Positions 54,274 to 64,000 of a DNA stretch of 64,000 nt are shown here, in pieces. The first letter of the stretch is position 1. Every line of letters begins with the position of its first letter. Made by a program: the position numbers and the translations under genes. Source of the DNA: Ichthyophis bannanicus (taxonomy: Eukaryota; Chordata; Amphibia; Gymnophiona; Ichthyophiidae); the NCBI GenBank assembly GCA_033557465.1, contig CM066041.1, positions 159,501,532-159,565,531 on the forward strand, in the 5' to 3' direction. The notes below the pieces were generated by a model. The model did no database searches. It was not told the DNA's origin and was given only the letters and a program-made list of their open reading frames with translations.

Positions 54274-54508
54274 CAGCAGGAATAAGTCTTCACATATGGG
54301 TACCATCGGCACCGACGGAGCCTGTGTGGGAACGCTCCCCAGCATCCCAAAAGGAAAGCTTTTGGGAGCATCCCACCACACATGCGTGCTGCCTTCCCGC
54401 CCAACTACCTCTCTCACTTCAGTTGAGTTGAAAGCTGAGACCAAAGGAGAGAAATAGAAGAAAAATAGAAAGAAAGAGAAAGACAACTCCTAGGGGAGGC
54501 GGGTGGGT

Positions 54509-54607
54509 TGTGAAAACTTATTCCTGCTGTTCCCGGAGATCACCTGTTACAGGTGAGTAACTACGCTATCTCCAGGAACAAGCAAGAATGTAGTCTTCAC
54601 ATATGGA
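54509..54607. repeat. Internal complementary region of DIRS-J
   Basis: Inverted left end, including the segment deleted from the terminus, joined to the inverted right end near 54563 (AACTACGCTATCTCC). Confidence 0.85.
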
Positions 54608-54727
54608 GACTCCCCAGCTAAAAATGCCTAGGGATGACCCCAGCATGTTGCGGATCTAAGTAAGATTGGCCATGCTTCCTCCCAGGGACTTCAGACATCC
54701 AAGAGTGGATGGTGGGAAGGAGTTGAT

Positions 54728-55168
54728 CTAGGAATGGAAGAGATGCTGTAAAACAGCCTGACCAAACAAGGCATCCCGACGGGAGTCCTTGTCTAAACAA
54801 CAGTGGGCAGTGAAAGTATGTACAGAAGCCCAAGTTGCTGCTCTGCAGATCTCATCAATAGCAACTGAACGAAGATTAGCTGTTGAGGCTGCCATGGCTC
54901 TAACATTATGAGCCGTGACATGGCCTTCAAGAGGGATTCCTTTACTCTGATAAGTAAAGGAAATACAGTCTGCAATCCACTTAGAGAGAGTTCTCTTAGT
55001 GACTGGAAGTCCTAAATGACTAGAGTCAAAAGCCAGAAAAAGCTGAGACGACTTTCTAAATGGCTCAGTTCTGTGAAGATAAAAACCCAGAGTCTGCTTA
55101 CAATCTAAGGTATGAAGATTTCTTTCCGCGCTGGAGGCATGAGGCCTAGGAAAGAAGACTGAGAGATA
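54728..55168 (-). pseudogene. DIRS-J tyrosine recombinase, catalytic C-terminal part
   Basis: Reads LYLSVFFPRPHASSAERN, LDCKQTLGFYLHRTEPFRK, H-x-x-R as HNVRA, RAATWASVHTFTAHC (the usual Tyr codon reads Cys) and ends HLFHS at 54728. It has no stop within this part. Upstream codons resume at 60801 after DIRS-K. The Tyr to Cys change would abolish the nucleophile. Confidence 0.8.
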
Positions 55169-55360
55169 AAGCACAGTTACTTACCTGTAACAGGTGATCT
55201 CTGGGAACAGCAGGAATTAGTCCTCACATATGGGTACGTCGGTACCGATGGAGCCTGCGCGGGAATGCTCCCCAGCTTCCCAGAATGAAAGCTTTTGGGG
55301 CATCCCACAGCGCATGCGCGCTGCCTTCCCGCCTTTCCTACCAACTCCCCTCAGTTCAAG
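55169..55360 (+). repeat. Left inverted terminal repeat of DIRS-K
   Basis: AAGCACAGTTACTTACCTG start, GTCGGTACCGATGGAGCC, GAAAGCTTTTGGGGC; inverse of 60640-60800. Confidence 0.88.
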
Positions 55361-55437
55361 TTTAAAGCTGAGACAATAGAGAGAGTAAAGGAAAGACAAA
55401 GAGAGAGAGATACAACTCCTAGGGGAGGTGGGTGGGA

Positions 55438-55535
55438 TGTGAGGACTAATTCCTGCTGTTCCCAGAGATCACCTGTTACAGGTAAGTAACTGTGCTATCT
55501 CCAGGAACAAGCAGGAATAAGTCCTCACATATGGG
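55438..55535. repeat. Internal complementary region of DIRS-K
   Basis: Inverted left end (AGGTAAGTAACTGTGC) joined to the inverted right end (TATCTCCAGGAACAAGC) near 55492; follows K's own end variants. Confidence 0.88.
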
Positions 55536-55646
55536 GACTCCCTAGCTAAGATGCCTGGGAGATCCCCAAGGGTATGAGACCCTGAAGGGTTCCTCATCTT
55601 CCTATGGATCTCAGGCATCCATTCAGGGAAGGAGGGCAGGAGTTGT

Positions 55647-57036
55647 TCAAGAATGGAACAGGTGTCTGGGGACAGCCTGACCAAACAAGGCATCCCGGCG
55701 GGAGTCCTTGTCCAAACAGTAATGGGCTGTGAAGGTATGAACCGAGGCCCAGGTGGCTGTTCGACAGATCTGATCGATGGACACAGAATGAAGATGAGCC
55801 ATAGAGGTGGCCATGGCCCTCACATTGTGAGCAGTGACATGGCCCTCCAGAGAAAGGTTCTTACTCTGGTAAGCAAAAAAAAATACACTGAGCAATCCAA
55901 TTGGACAGTGTCCTTTTAGAGACTGGAAGTCCCAAATGAGAGGGATCAAAAGCAACAAAAAGCTGGGAAGACTTTCTATGTTGCTGTGTCCTGTGTAAGT
56001 AAAAAGCAAGAGCTCTTTTACAATCTAGAGTATGAAGGTTCCTCTCTGCAGTGGATGCATGAGGAGCTGGAAAAAAGACAGGTAAATATACCTCTTGATT
56101 AAGATGAAAAGGTGAGACCACTTTAGACATAAAGTGAGGATTTGTCCTAAGGACTACCTTATCATGATGGAACCTTGTATAAGGTGGATTAGCCACTAAG
56201 GCCTGCAGTTCACTGATGCGGCGAGCAGAAGTGATTGCAATAAGGAAAATAACCTTCCAGGAAAGAAATTTCAAGGAGGTAGTGGCTAAGGGTTCAAAAG
56301 GTGGCTTCATAAGCTGACCAAGAATCAAATTTAAATCCCATGCCATCGGAGGAGGTCGAATGGGAGGTTTAGTTAAGGTTAGGCCTCTCATGAATCTTGC
56401 AATAAGAGGATGAGAGGAAACAGGTTGTCCATTGATAGGCTTAAGGGATGCTGCAATAGCACTCAAATGGACCCTTACTGAATTCGTCTTAAGGCCTGCA
56501 TTGGAAAGATGCAGGAGATATTCTAATAGAGAATTCAGAGGAAGTGCCAGAGGGTCAAGACCCTTTTGAGCACACCAAATGGAAAATCTCTTCCATTTAA
56601 AAGTATAGGAACGCCTAGTGGAAGGTTTCCTGGAAGCATGAAGGATATCCTTCACTTGCTGCGAAAGATTGAAGTCTTCAAGGTCTAGGCCTTCAGTAAC
56701 CAAGCTCTGAGGTGAAGGGACTTGGGGTTTGGATGCCACAAAGTCCCCTCCTCCTGAGACAGAAGGTCTGGAGCAGCTCCCAAGTCCAGGGAGGGGGCTT
56801 GGGAGAGATGCAGAAGTAGAGGGTACCACACTTGGCGTGGCCAGCATGGAGCTATGAGGATCATAGATCCTTGATCCCTCTGAAGTTTGAACAGAGTCTT
56901 GGGGATCAAAGGAATGGGTGGAAAGGCATACAGGAAGTCCTGGCCCCAATGAAGGAGGAAGGCATCCTTGGCCTGAACTCCCTGACACGGAATTCTTGAA
57001 CAGAACCGGGAAGTCTGGCATTCCACGGACTTGCAA
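55647..57036 (-). pseudogene. DIRS-K tyrosine recombinase (one frameshift)
   Basis: The YR integrates the circular element DNA. 55861-57036 gives 391 open codons: a Ser/Pro-rich N-terminus, ASRKPSTRRSYTFKWKRF, LLHLSNAGLKTNSVRVHL, LKFLSWKVIFL with the Trp intact, and TSARRISELQALV with the first Arg. A one-base expansion of the A-run at 55877-55886 shifts into 55647-55870, which carries H-x-x-R (HNVRA) and RTATWASVHTFTAHY, ending HLFHS. Otherwise complete. The true start is uncertain because it overlaps MT. Confidence 0.87.
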
Positions 57037-58877
57037 ATAGGTCTATGTCCAGGGTACCCCATTCCTGAAAGATTCTGAGTACCTGATCCATGTGCAGGGA
57101 CCATTCGTGTGGAAGCAGAACTCGACTGAGTCTGTCTGCCCAAGAGTTTTGAATTCCTGGGAGGTATACTGCCAGGAGATGGATTTGATGCTCTCTGGCA
57201 AAGGCCCATAATCTTAGAGCTTCGTTGCAAAGCGACAGAGAGCCAGTTCCTCCTTGCTTGTTTATGTAAAACATGGCTACCTGATTGTCTGTTTGAATGA
57301 GGACTGTCTGGTAGCTGAGGAGGGTATGAAAGACCTTGAGAGCTAGGTACACTGCACGAAGTTCCAAGAGGTTGATATGAAGGGAGGTCTCCTGTGGGGA
57401 CCAAGTGCCTTGGGTGGATAGGTCCTGAAGATGAGCTCCCCAACCTGTTTGGGAGGCATCTGTTGTGAGGATTGCTTGGGGCAACAAAGGCTGGAAGGGG
57501 GACCCCAGCAACAGATTTTGAGTGGATATCCACCATTGGAGAGACCAAAAGAGATGTTTGGAGTTTGCTATTTGGTCTGAGAGAGCTCCTGAAGCTTGAG
57601 TCCACTGGGTGGACAAAGTCCATTGAGCTGCTCTCATGTGTAGACGAGCATAGGGCACCACATGTACTGTGGAAGCCATGTGGCCTAGTAGTTGTAGCAT
57701 CTCCCGGGCAGTTAAGTGGTCCTTCGACTGAATCTGGGAGGCTAACTGCACTAGACGTTGACAACGAGCCTGGGGAAGATAGGCTCTTGCAGTAGTGGTG
57801 TCCAACCAGGCCCCTATGAATTCTAGGGACTGAGTAGGGATTAGCTGAGACTTTGGGAGGTTTACCACAAGTCCCAGATACTGCAGAATGCACCTGGTGG
57901 TGTTCAGGGAAATTTGGGCTTCTGACTGGGATGGAGCTCGGATGAGCCAGTCGTCCAGATATGGGAAGACAAAGATTCCCAGAGTGCGCAGAAATGCAGC
58001 AACTATTGCCATGCATTTGGTGAACACTCTTGGAGCAGAGGCCAGACCGAAAGGAAGGACTCTGTATTGGTAATGTTTTCCCTGGAACAGAAAACGTAGA
58101 AATTTTCTGTGGGATGGATGGATTATATGTGTACGCATCCTTGAGATCTAGAGAACAAAGCCAATCCTGACTCTGTAGGTATGGAAGGAGAGTGCCTAAA
58201 GAGAGCATCTTGAACTTCTCCTTGTATAGAAATTTGTTCAATTCTCGGAGATCTAGAATAGGTCTGTATCCCCCTGTTTTCTTTGGAATGAGAAAGTAGG
58301 GGGAGTAAAAACCTGAACCCTGTTGAAGAAGAGGAACTTCTTCTATGGCCCTTTGGGCCAGAAGGGAGGTTACCTCCTAATCCAGAAGGTCGAGGAGAGA
58401 TGTGGGAGAATTGAAATGTCTCACCATGGTGTAGGGAGGAAGGTCTGAGAAATGAAGTTTGTAGCCCTCTCTGATAATGGAGAGGGTCCACTGTTCTGAT
58501 GTGATTTGCTCCCATCTGGGAGCAAAATGAGCCAACCGTCCTGGAATGGTGAGAGGTTCTGGCTGTTGTAGAGCCAGAAAGGTTAAGTTCTCTAGTATCA
58601 AGTCAAAACCCCTGAGGGGCTTGGGACTGCTGGGTTGCAGCAGCCCCTGCAGGTTTAGGCCTGGCCTGTTTAGGTTGCTGACGCTTAGTAGCAAAGCAAC
58701 CTGCAGAAGACTGTTGACCAGAAGTGGAAGGAAATCTGCCCTTCTTGTAAAAAGACTTTTTAAAAGATTTTTTCTTGGCCGGAGTGGAGGTAGACTTAGA
58801 AAGTCTATCAAGAGCAGCATTTTCTGCATCCATTTGAGTGGCTTTAATTTGCCACTCCTTGCCAAATAGGTTTTCAC
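56685..58877 (-). pseudogene. DIRS-K RT / RNase H / methyltransferase-like polyprotein (few indels)
   Basis: 58377-58877 is the RT N-terminus and overlaps gag by about 270 bp. After a stop at about 58378 the frame continues with MNKFLYKEKFKMLSLGTL and SLDLKDAY. A small deletion near 58127 shifts into 56906-58138: LPFGLASAPRVFTKCM, FPYLDDWLI, RNase H (TTDASQTGWGAHL, INLLELRAV, QTDNQVAMFYINKQGG, WADRLSRVL) and the start of MT (DLFASPWNARL). A one-base deletion at about 57010 returns to the first frame for DAFLLHWGQ, AFPPIPLI and APCWPRQVWYPLLL, ending LLKA at 56685. Confidence 0.87.
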
Positions 58878-60415
58878 CTGTACAGGGCAGATTTCCTAAA
58901 CCATCTTGAACCCAGGGTTCTAGATTAGAAGCCTGGAGCCAAGCAATTCTACAAGCAGCTATAGCAATGCCTGAGGCTCTGCTGGCACCTTCAAAGGAAT
59001 CAAAGGCTGCCCTGTTGGAAAACTTTGAAATGTCTTGAGTATGCTTGAGCCAAAGAAGGAATTCATCCCTTTTATCTTCTGGAATAAAAGGGAGAAAGTT
59101 GTGCAGCTTTTCTGCAACCTCCTTCAGAAACATACCCATATAAAGGCTGTATGAATTGATTCTGGCAATAAGCATGCTAGCTTGGAAGATCTTCCTACCA
59201 AAAGCATCCAAGGTCCTGCATTCTCTTCCTGGAGGAGTAGAAGAGTGTCTTTTGATACTCTTTATTCTCTTCATAGCTGACTGCACCACAATAGAGTGGT
59301 GAGGAAGCTGAGTTTTTTTGAAATCCAGGAGAATGAGGGACACGGTACATAGAGTCCAATCTACGAGAATGAGGAGAAAGGGTGAGAGGAGTCTCCCACA
59401 AGTCAATCAAATGTTCTTGAAGAATTTCATGAATGGGCAAGGTGACTGCCTCTTTGGGAACCTTAGAGTATCCCAAAATATCTAATTTTTTTGCTCTAGG
59501 TTCTTTTTCAGAGATTACTGAAATAGAGAGTCCTTTAGCTACTTCAATGATGAAGTCTTGAAAGGACAAATCCTCTGGAGGAGACATTCTCCTCTTTGGA
59601 GAAGAGGGCTCCTCAGGAAGAGTAAAAGATATTTCAGGAGAGTCATCTGATGAATCAGAATCATCAGAAGACTCGAAGTATCGTCTGTTGGCTTCCAGGG
59701 ATCGATAAGCGTATCAACCGGTATCCACATCGGGCATACCCGGAACCGGATCGGTATCGGGAAAAGCCCAGGAACCGGGAACCGGAACCGGTATCCTGGT
59801 CGATGTGGATGCCCTGGGTACCGGTATCGGTTGTGGTACCGGAACCGGAGTCGGTACCGTGGGCGTCGCAGCCTTAATAAAAGCCATTATGGCCTGCTGC
59901 ATGGATTGAACAGTATGATCCATAGACGCCACGACTGCCTGGATGTCGGTACCGGAAGAGTGTGCCGGTACCCCAGAGCAGTCCAACAGGTGATCGGTCG
60001 AGGCCGTGCCATCGATGTCAACCTGTAACCCCATAGGAAGAGCTTTGGAAGCCGGAGCTTCCCGCCGGGGTTGTTTGGCTGGGGCAGGGTCCTCAGGGTC
60101 AAGCCCAGGGGCATCTCGATACTTAGAGGGAGATTTGCCCTTTGAGGACCTGCCGGAAGAATGTTTGGTTACCTGAGATCCATCAGGAGAGGAAGACCTG
60201 GATGATGTCGATGTTGGAGTATCTGTGGAAAACAGCATATGAAACTTGGCTGCTCGGTTCTGTAAGCCTCGTTTAGACATCAGAGAGCAGGACTGGCAAT
60301 CCGGGATGGAGTGGTCAGGCCCCAAACATTTAAGACACCATTCATGGGCGTCGGTAACTGAGATGGTACCGCTACACTTGGTGCATTTTTTAAAACCAGA
60401 GGCTGGTTTCTCCAT
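58603..60415 (-). pseudogene. DIRS-K gag-like protein (frameshifted)
   Basis: Start at 60415 (MEKPASGFKKCTKC), then EWCLKCLGPDHSIPDCQSC, a Ser/Arg stretch and a Val/Pro repeat region up to 59714. 59195-59587 carries SPPEDLSFQDFIIEVAKGL and LPIHEILQEHLIDLWETPL. 58603-59350 carries LPHHSIVVQSAMKRIKS, FGRKIFQASMLIARI, LYMGMFLKEVAEKL, CTGENLFGKEW and a Lys/Gln-rich tail ending APQGF. Indels fall near 59310 and 59600-59700. Presumed RNA-binding particle protein. Confidence 0.82.
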
Positions 60416-60639
60416 GAGGGAGAATTTTCTCCAAGCCTAGAGGCCTAAAGAGGAAAATACACCAAGTGGGGAAAAGAAGATTTTTTTTTATTTTTTTTTT
60501 AAAGAAAAGTAAAGAAAAAGACCGGCGGTACCGGTACGGAGTCGGGGAAGGCAGACACGCGACCAAAGAAACAAATTAAAATAAGAACTTCTTCAGCGGT
60601 GACAGGAACACGACCTGCTGGCTCCGCGGAAAAAGAAGA

Positions 60640-60800
60640 ACTGAGGGGAGTTGGTAGGAAAGGCGGGAAGGCAGCGCGCATGCGCTGTGGGATGCCCCAA
60701 AAGCTTTCATTCTGGGAAGCTGGGGTGCATTCCCGCGCAGGCTCCGTCGGTACCGACGTACCCATATGTGAGGACTTATTCCTGCTTGTTCCTGGAGATA
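60640..60800 (-). repeat. Right inverted terminal repeat of DIRS-K
   Basis: GGGATGCCCCAAAAGC, GTCGGTACCGACG, ending TTGTTCCTGGAGATA. Confidence 0.88.
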
Positions 60801-61570
60801 CCGATTGGCTTAAATGAAAAGGTGATATCACCTTTGGCATAAAATGAGGATGAGACCTCAAGATTACTTTGTCATGATGGAACCTCGTATAAGGTGGGTC
60901 AGCCACTAAAGCTTGCAGTTCACTAATGCATCTTGCAGAAGTGATAGCAATTAGGAAAATGACTTTCCATGAAAGAAACTTTAGCTCCGAAGTTGCTAAA
61001 GGTTCAAAGGGAGGCTTCATGAGTTGACCCAGAATAAGATTAAGATCCCATGCCACAGGAGGTGGTTTGATGGGAGGTTTAGTTAAAAGGAGACCCCTCA
61101 TAAATCTTGAAACAAGAGGATGTTTTTTCCGATGTTGCCCACTTGGAGCAATTTATTATTGATAGACAGGGCTTAGAGCAGGCAGAAGGGGATGTGCAAT
61201 CAATTGTGCCTCCTCAGTTGTAGGCTTTTTTCTTAAAAGTCTTGTTTTTCCTTCTTTCTTTTTTTCCTTTAATAATCACATTTCAGGTCCCAGTAATGTG
61301 GGCTTTATCAGAATCAATTTTCTTGTGGTGTTTTGTTTTCTGTATAATGTTAATTTATTTATTTCCTAAGATTGTCCTGTACCTTATGGTTGGTTGTAAT
61401 ATCAATTATAAACTCAATTAAAAAAAAAAAAAAAACCAAGAGGATGAGAGGAAATTGGTTGTCCAAAGGGTTTATAAGATGCAGCAATAGCACTAAGATG
61501 GACCCTAACAGAATTGGTCTTGAGACCAGAAGCTGATAAGTGAAGGAGATAGTCCAAAAGGGACTCTACC
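60801..61570 (-). pseudogene. DIRS-J tyrosine recombinase, middle and N-terminal part
   Basis: 60801-61101 reads PPIKPPPVAWDLNLILGQL, LKFLSWKVIFLIAITSARC (the second Arg of ARR is Cys) and FHLSQ, then meets DIRS-K. 61447-61570 continues toward the N-terminus (LVSRF-like and LSASGLKTNSVRVHL-like codons). Interrupted at 61123-61436 by the polyA fragment and at 61571 by the BovB LINE. Confidence 0.78.
61123..61436 (+). mobile_element. 5'-truncated LINE 3' fragment with polyA tail, nested in DIRS-J YR
   Basis: Flanked by an exact 10 bp duplication, CAAGAGGATG (61113-61122 and 61437-61446), with an A-run before the second copy. It begins with about 30 codons (SDVAHLEQFIIDRQGLEQ...) and a stop at 61217-61219, then a 3' UTR. 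PolyA plus a duplication points to target-primed insertion, L1-type machinery most likely. The source family is not certain. Confidence 0.75.
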
Positions 61571-64000
61571 GGTTGTTGTTGTTAAGTGCCGTCGAGTCGG
61601 AGTCGACTCATGGCGACCCTCTGGATAGCTATCCTAAATTGTGTTCGGTCTTCAGTCAGGCGGCTCATTGATGACAGACTGGTACCCATAGCTGCTGTTA
61701 TTGTAGCGATCCATCTCATTGCTGGCCTTCCTCTTTTGCGTTGACCTTCTATCTTGCCAAGCATGATGTCTTTCTCTAATGATCTCTCTCTTCGCATGAT
61801 GTGTCCGAAGTATGAAAGTCGAAGTCTTGTCATCTGAGCTTCTAAAGAAAGCTTAGGTTTGATCTCCTCTAGTACCGACTGGTTTGTTCTTCGGGCAGTC
61901 CATGGTATACACAGTATTCGCCGCCAGCACCATAATTCAAAGGCATCAATTTTCTTCCTGTCTGTCTTTTTCACTGTCCAGCTTTCACATCCATATGATG
62001 TTATTGAAAATACCATGGCTTGAACAAGTCGAATCTTTGTATGGAGAGACACATCTCTGCTCTTGAGAATCTTATCTAGGTCTTTCATAGCCATTCTGCC
62101 AAGAGCAATGCGTCGTCTGATTTCTTGACTGCTTGTTGCTTCTTTATTGATAGTTGATCCAAGTAGGTTAAAGTTGTTCACAATTTCAATTTCTTCTCCT
62201 TCAACGATGAACCTGTTGATTATGCCAGTTGTCATGATCTTTGTCTTCTTTACATTAAGGTGCAGGCCCATTTGAGACTATGTTCTTTGATTGTGAGAAG
62301 CAAATGTTTCAGATCATCTTCGCTTTCAGCCAGTAATGTGGTATCATCAGCATAGCGAAGGTTGTTGATGAGTCTTCCACCAATCTTCACACCTCTGTTG
62401 TCTTCATACAGTCCTGCTTCTCTGATGATTTGTTCTGCATATAAATTAAACAGGTAGGGGGAAAGTATGCAGCCTTGTCTTACACCTTTGCTTATTTTAA
62501 ACCATTCTGTTTCTCCTTGTTCCGTTCGAACTGTTGCTTCTTGATCAATGTACAGATTACGCAAGAGAACGATCAGGTGTTCTGGTATACCCATGCTTCT
62601 TAATGTGGCCCAGAGTTTCTCATGGTTTACACAGTCAAAAGCCTTGCTATAGTCGATAAAGCACAAATAGATATCCTTTTGGTATTCTTTAGTCTTTTCA
62701 AGGATCCATCTCACATCCGCAATGATGTCTCTCGTTCCTCGCCCTTTCCTGAACCCTGCTTGCACTTCAGGTAGTTCTTGTTCTAGGTATGGCTGTAGTC
62801 TCTTTTGAATAATCTTCAGTAGAATCTTGCTGGCATGTGGGATCAGAGCGATTGTGCGATAATTTCCACAGTCAGTTGGATCACTTTTCTTTAGTATTGG
62901 TATAAACACAGATCTTTTCCAGTCAGTTGGCCATGATGTTGTCTTCCATATTTCTTGGCAGAGCCTTGTAAGTACGGTAACAGCTGCATCAGATTGCTGC
63001 AATACTTCTATGGGAATGCTATCAATGCCTGGTGCTTTGTTCTTTGATAAGGCTTTCAATGCTGCTTCAACTTCTTCTTTCATCACCAATGGTTCCTGAT
63101 CATAAGGTATAGGTTGAAACGGCTGTTGGTCCACTTGATCTTTATCATATAAAAGCTCTGTATATTCCTTCCACCTTTTCTTGATCTTCTCAGCATCATT
63201 CAACATAGAACCTTGAGCATCTTGTAACATTCCAATTCGAGGCTGGAACTTTTTCTTTAACTCTCGCAGCTTTAGGAAAGCCGATCTTGTTCTTCCTCTA
63301 ATAGTTTCTGCTTCTATTTCCTTGCAAGTGTCATTGTAGTACTTTTCCTTGTCCTGTCTTGCTGCACGTTGGAAATCTCTGTTGAGTTCTGCGATTGTCT
63401 TTCTTTCTCCTCTGGCTTTAGCTTCTCTGCGTTTCTGGGCAATTTTCAGAGTTTCTTCCGTTATCCATTTTGGCCGTTTTTGCTTTTTAACCTTTTGTAG
63501 AGACTTCTCGCTTTCTTCCAGCACAACCTTCTTGATGTCATTCCATAACTCTTCCGGAGCTCTGTCATTTGTATCTAAAGCAGCAAATCGATTTTGCAGG
63601 CAGTCTTTAAATTCCAGTGGTATATTCTCAAGGTCATATTGTGGTGCATTCATGAGTGGTTTGCGCTTTTTCAACTTTAGCTTGAGTTTGCATACTAGTA
63701 GTTGATGATCTGTACCACAGTCAGCTCCAGGTTTTGTCTTTGTTGATGTTACAGAGCTTTTCCATCGTTGACTTCCACAGATGTAGTCAATTTGATTTTT
63801 ATACAATCCATTGGGTGAAGTCCATGTGTACAGTCGTCGCTTGTGTTGCTGGAAGAAGGTGTTTGAGATGAATAGATCATTGGTCTTGCAGAATTCTATC
63901 AATCTTTCACCAGCTTCATTTCTGTTGCCAAGTCCATATTTTCCAACTACTTTGCCTTCTTCTTTGTTGCCAACTTTTGCGTTCCAGTCACCCATGACTA
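61571..64000 (-). mobile_element. BovB/RTE-clade LINE, running off the window
   Basis: Minus-strand RTE element whose 3' end (61571) has the hallmark GTTGTTGTTAAGTGCCGTCG and ACTCATGGCGACCC on the + strand. Its ORF shows the BovB-type endonuclease and RT. It cuts into DIRS-J YR, and its 5' end lies beyond 64000. Only one frame change is visible in 2.4 kb, so this is a comparatively young copy. Confidence 0.92.
61582..63999 (-). pseudogene. BovB/RTE endonuclease / reverse transcriptase (one frameshift; 5' end outside window)
   Basis: 62250-63995 is 581 open codons: endonuclease GDWNAKVGN, NTFFQQHKRRLYTW, IDYICGSQRW and GTDHQLLVCKL; a basic linker; and RT motifs NKAPGIDSIPIEVL, NYRTIALIPHASKIL, GFRKGRGTRD, YLCFIDYSKAFDCV, GVRQGCILSPYLFN and the catalytic LRYADDTTLL. 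A single-base change at about 62260 leads into 61582-62271: TKIMTTG, FNLLGSTINKEA, YGCESWTVKK, FELWCWRRIL, YFGHIMRRERSLEKDIMLGK. It ends MSRLRLDGT at 61582. Length and motif order fit RTE ORF2. It could be read as a pseudogene or as an assembly error at one base. Confidence 0.9.

Larger units (their letters stand above)
55169..60800 (-). mobile_element. DIRS-K retrotransposon (family 1), full length, nested in DIRS-J YR
   Basis: 5.63 kb with both ITRs, ICR, YR, RT/RNase H/MT, gag and leader. J reads GAGATA then CCGATT around the site, and K's right end also reads GAGATA, so the exact bounds overlap over GAGATA. The lesions are mostly single-base indels, making it the best family-1 copy here and the best template for its consensus. 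Confidence 0.93.
54274..61570 (-). mobile_element. DIRS-J retrotransposon (family 1), left part only; split by DIRS-K and a polyA fragment
   Basis: The left ITR lacks its first 35 or so bases: CAGCAGGAATAAGTC starts right at the end of DIRS-I. The ICR (54509-54607) still carries an inverted copy of the missing bases. The YR is in three pieces (54728-55168, 60801-61122, 61447-61570). At 61571 the BovB LINE cuts in, and the rest of J is not seen in the window. Confidence 0.82.

Noticed and set aside
1..64000. CRISPR arrays or bacterial operon structure
   Set aside because: The repeats are transposon ends and nested copies; there are no regularly spaced short repeats or bacterial genes.

Overview
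The window looks like intergenic or intronic DNA from a large, transposon-rich vertebrate genome. I found no host gene, tRNA, rRNA or CRISPR. The best guess is an amphibian, and a caecilian is the most likely: several DIRS tyrosine-recombinase retrotransposon families sit beside CR1, L2, L1-type and BovB/RTE LINEs, a hAT, a Harbinger-like element and a tRNA/CORE-type SINE. This is an inference from repeat content, not a species identification. Almost all coding potential is transposon-derived, and nearly every frame carries indels or stops.

The main component is eleven DIRS elements, labelled A to K here. All eleven lie in the same (minus) orientation. They form three families by gag, terminal repeat and pol sequence: family 1 (A, B, G, I, J, K), family 2 (C, E, F and the body of H) and family 3 (D). 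The layout on the + strand is: left inverted terminal repeat, internal complementary region (ICR), tyrosine recombinase (YR), methyltransferase-like/RNase H/reverse transcriptase (RT), gag, leader, right inverted terminal repeat. Each ICR is the inverted left end joined to the inverted right end.

Layout: 1-4344 is the right part of DIRS-A, carrying a small LTR (TRIM-like) insertion and itself apparently sitting in a CR1 LINE (4345-7059). 7060-8713 is unrecognised DNA. 8714-30571 is a five-element nest: DIRS-B is split by DIRS-C, by an L2 LINE and by a second CR1, and that CR1 is split by DIRS-D. 30572-31334 is unrecognised. 31335-40798 is a SINE split by a Harbinger-like element and again by DIRS-E, F and G. 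40868-43629 is the rearranged DIRS-H. 43668-54273 is an old DIRS-I split by an L1-type LINE, which is split by a hAT with a long palindrome. 54274-61570 is DIRS-J split by the relatively intact DIRS-K and by a polyA-tailed fragment. 61571-64000 is a BovB/RTE LINE running off the window.

The nested order gives a relative chronology, and interrupted hosts give exact insertion junctions. At readable junctions the DIRS elements make no clear target duplication but share a short sequence with the target (GATA or AGAAA). Several copies lie end to end, in an arrangement like the joined ends of the circular intermediate.
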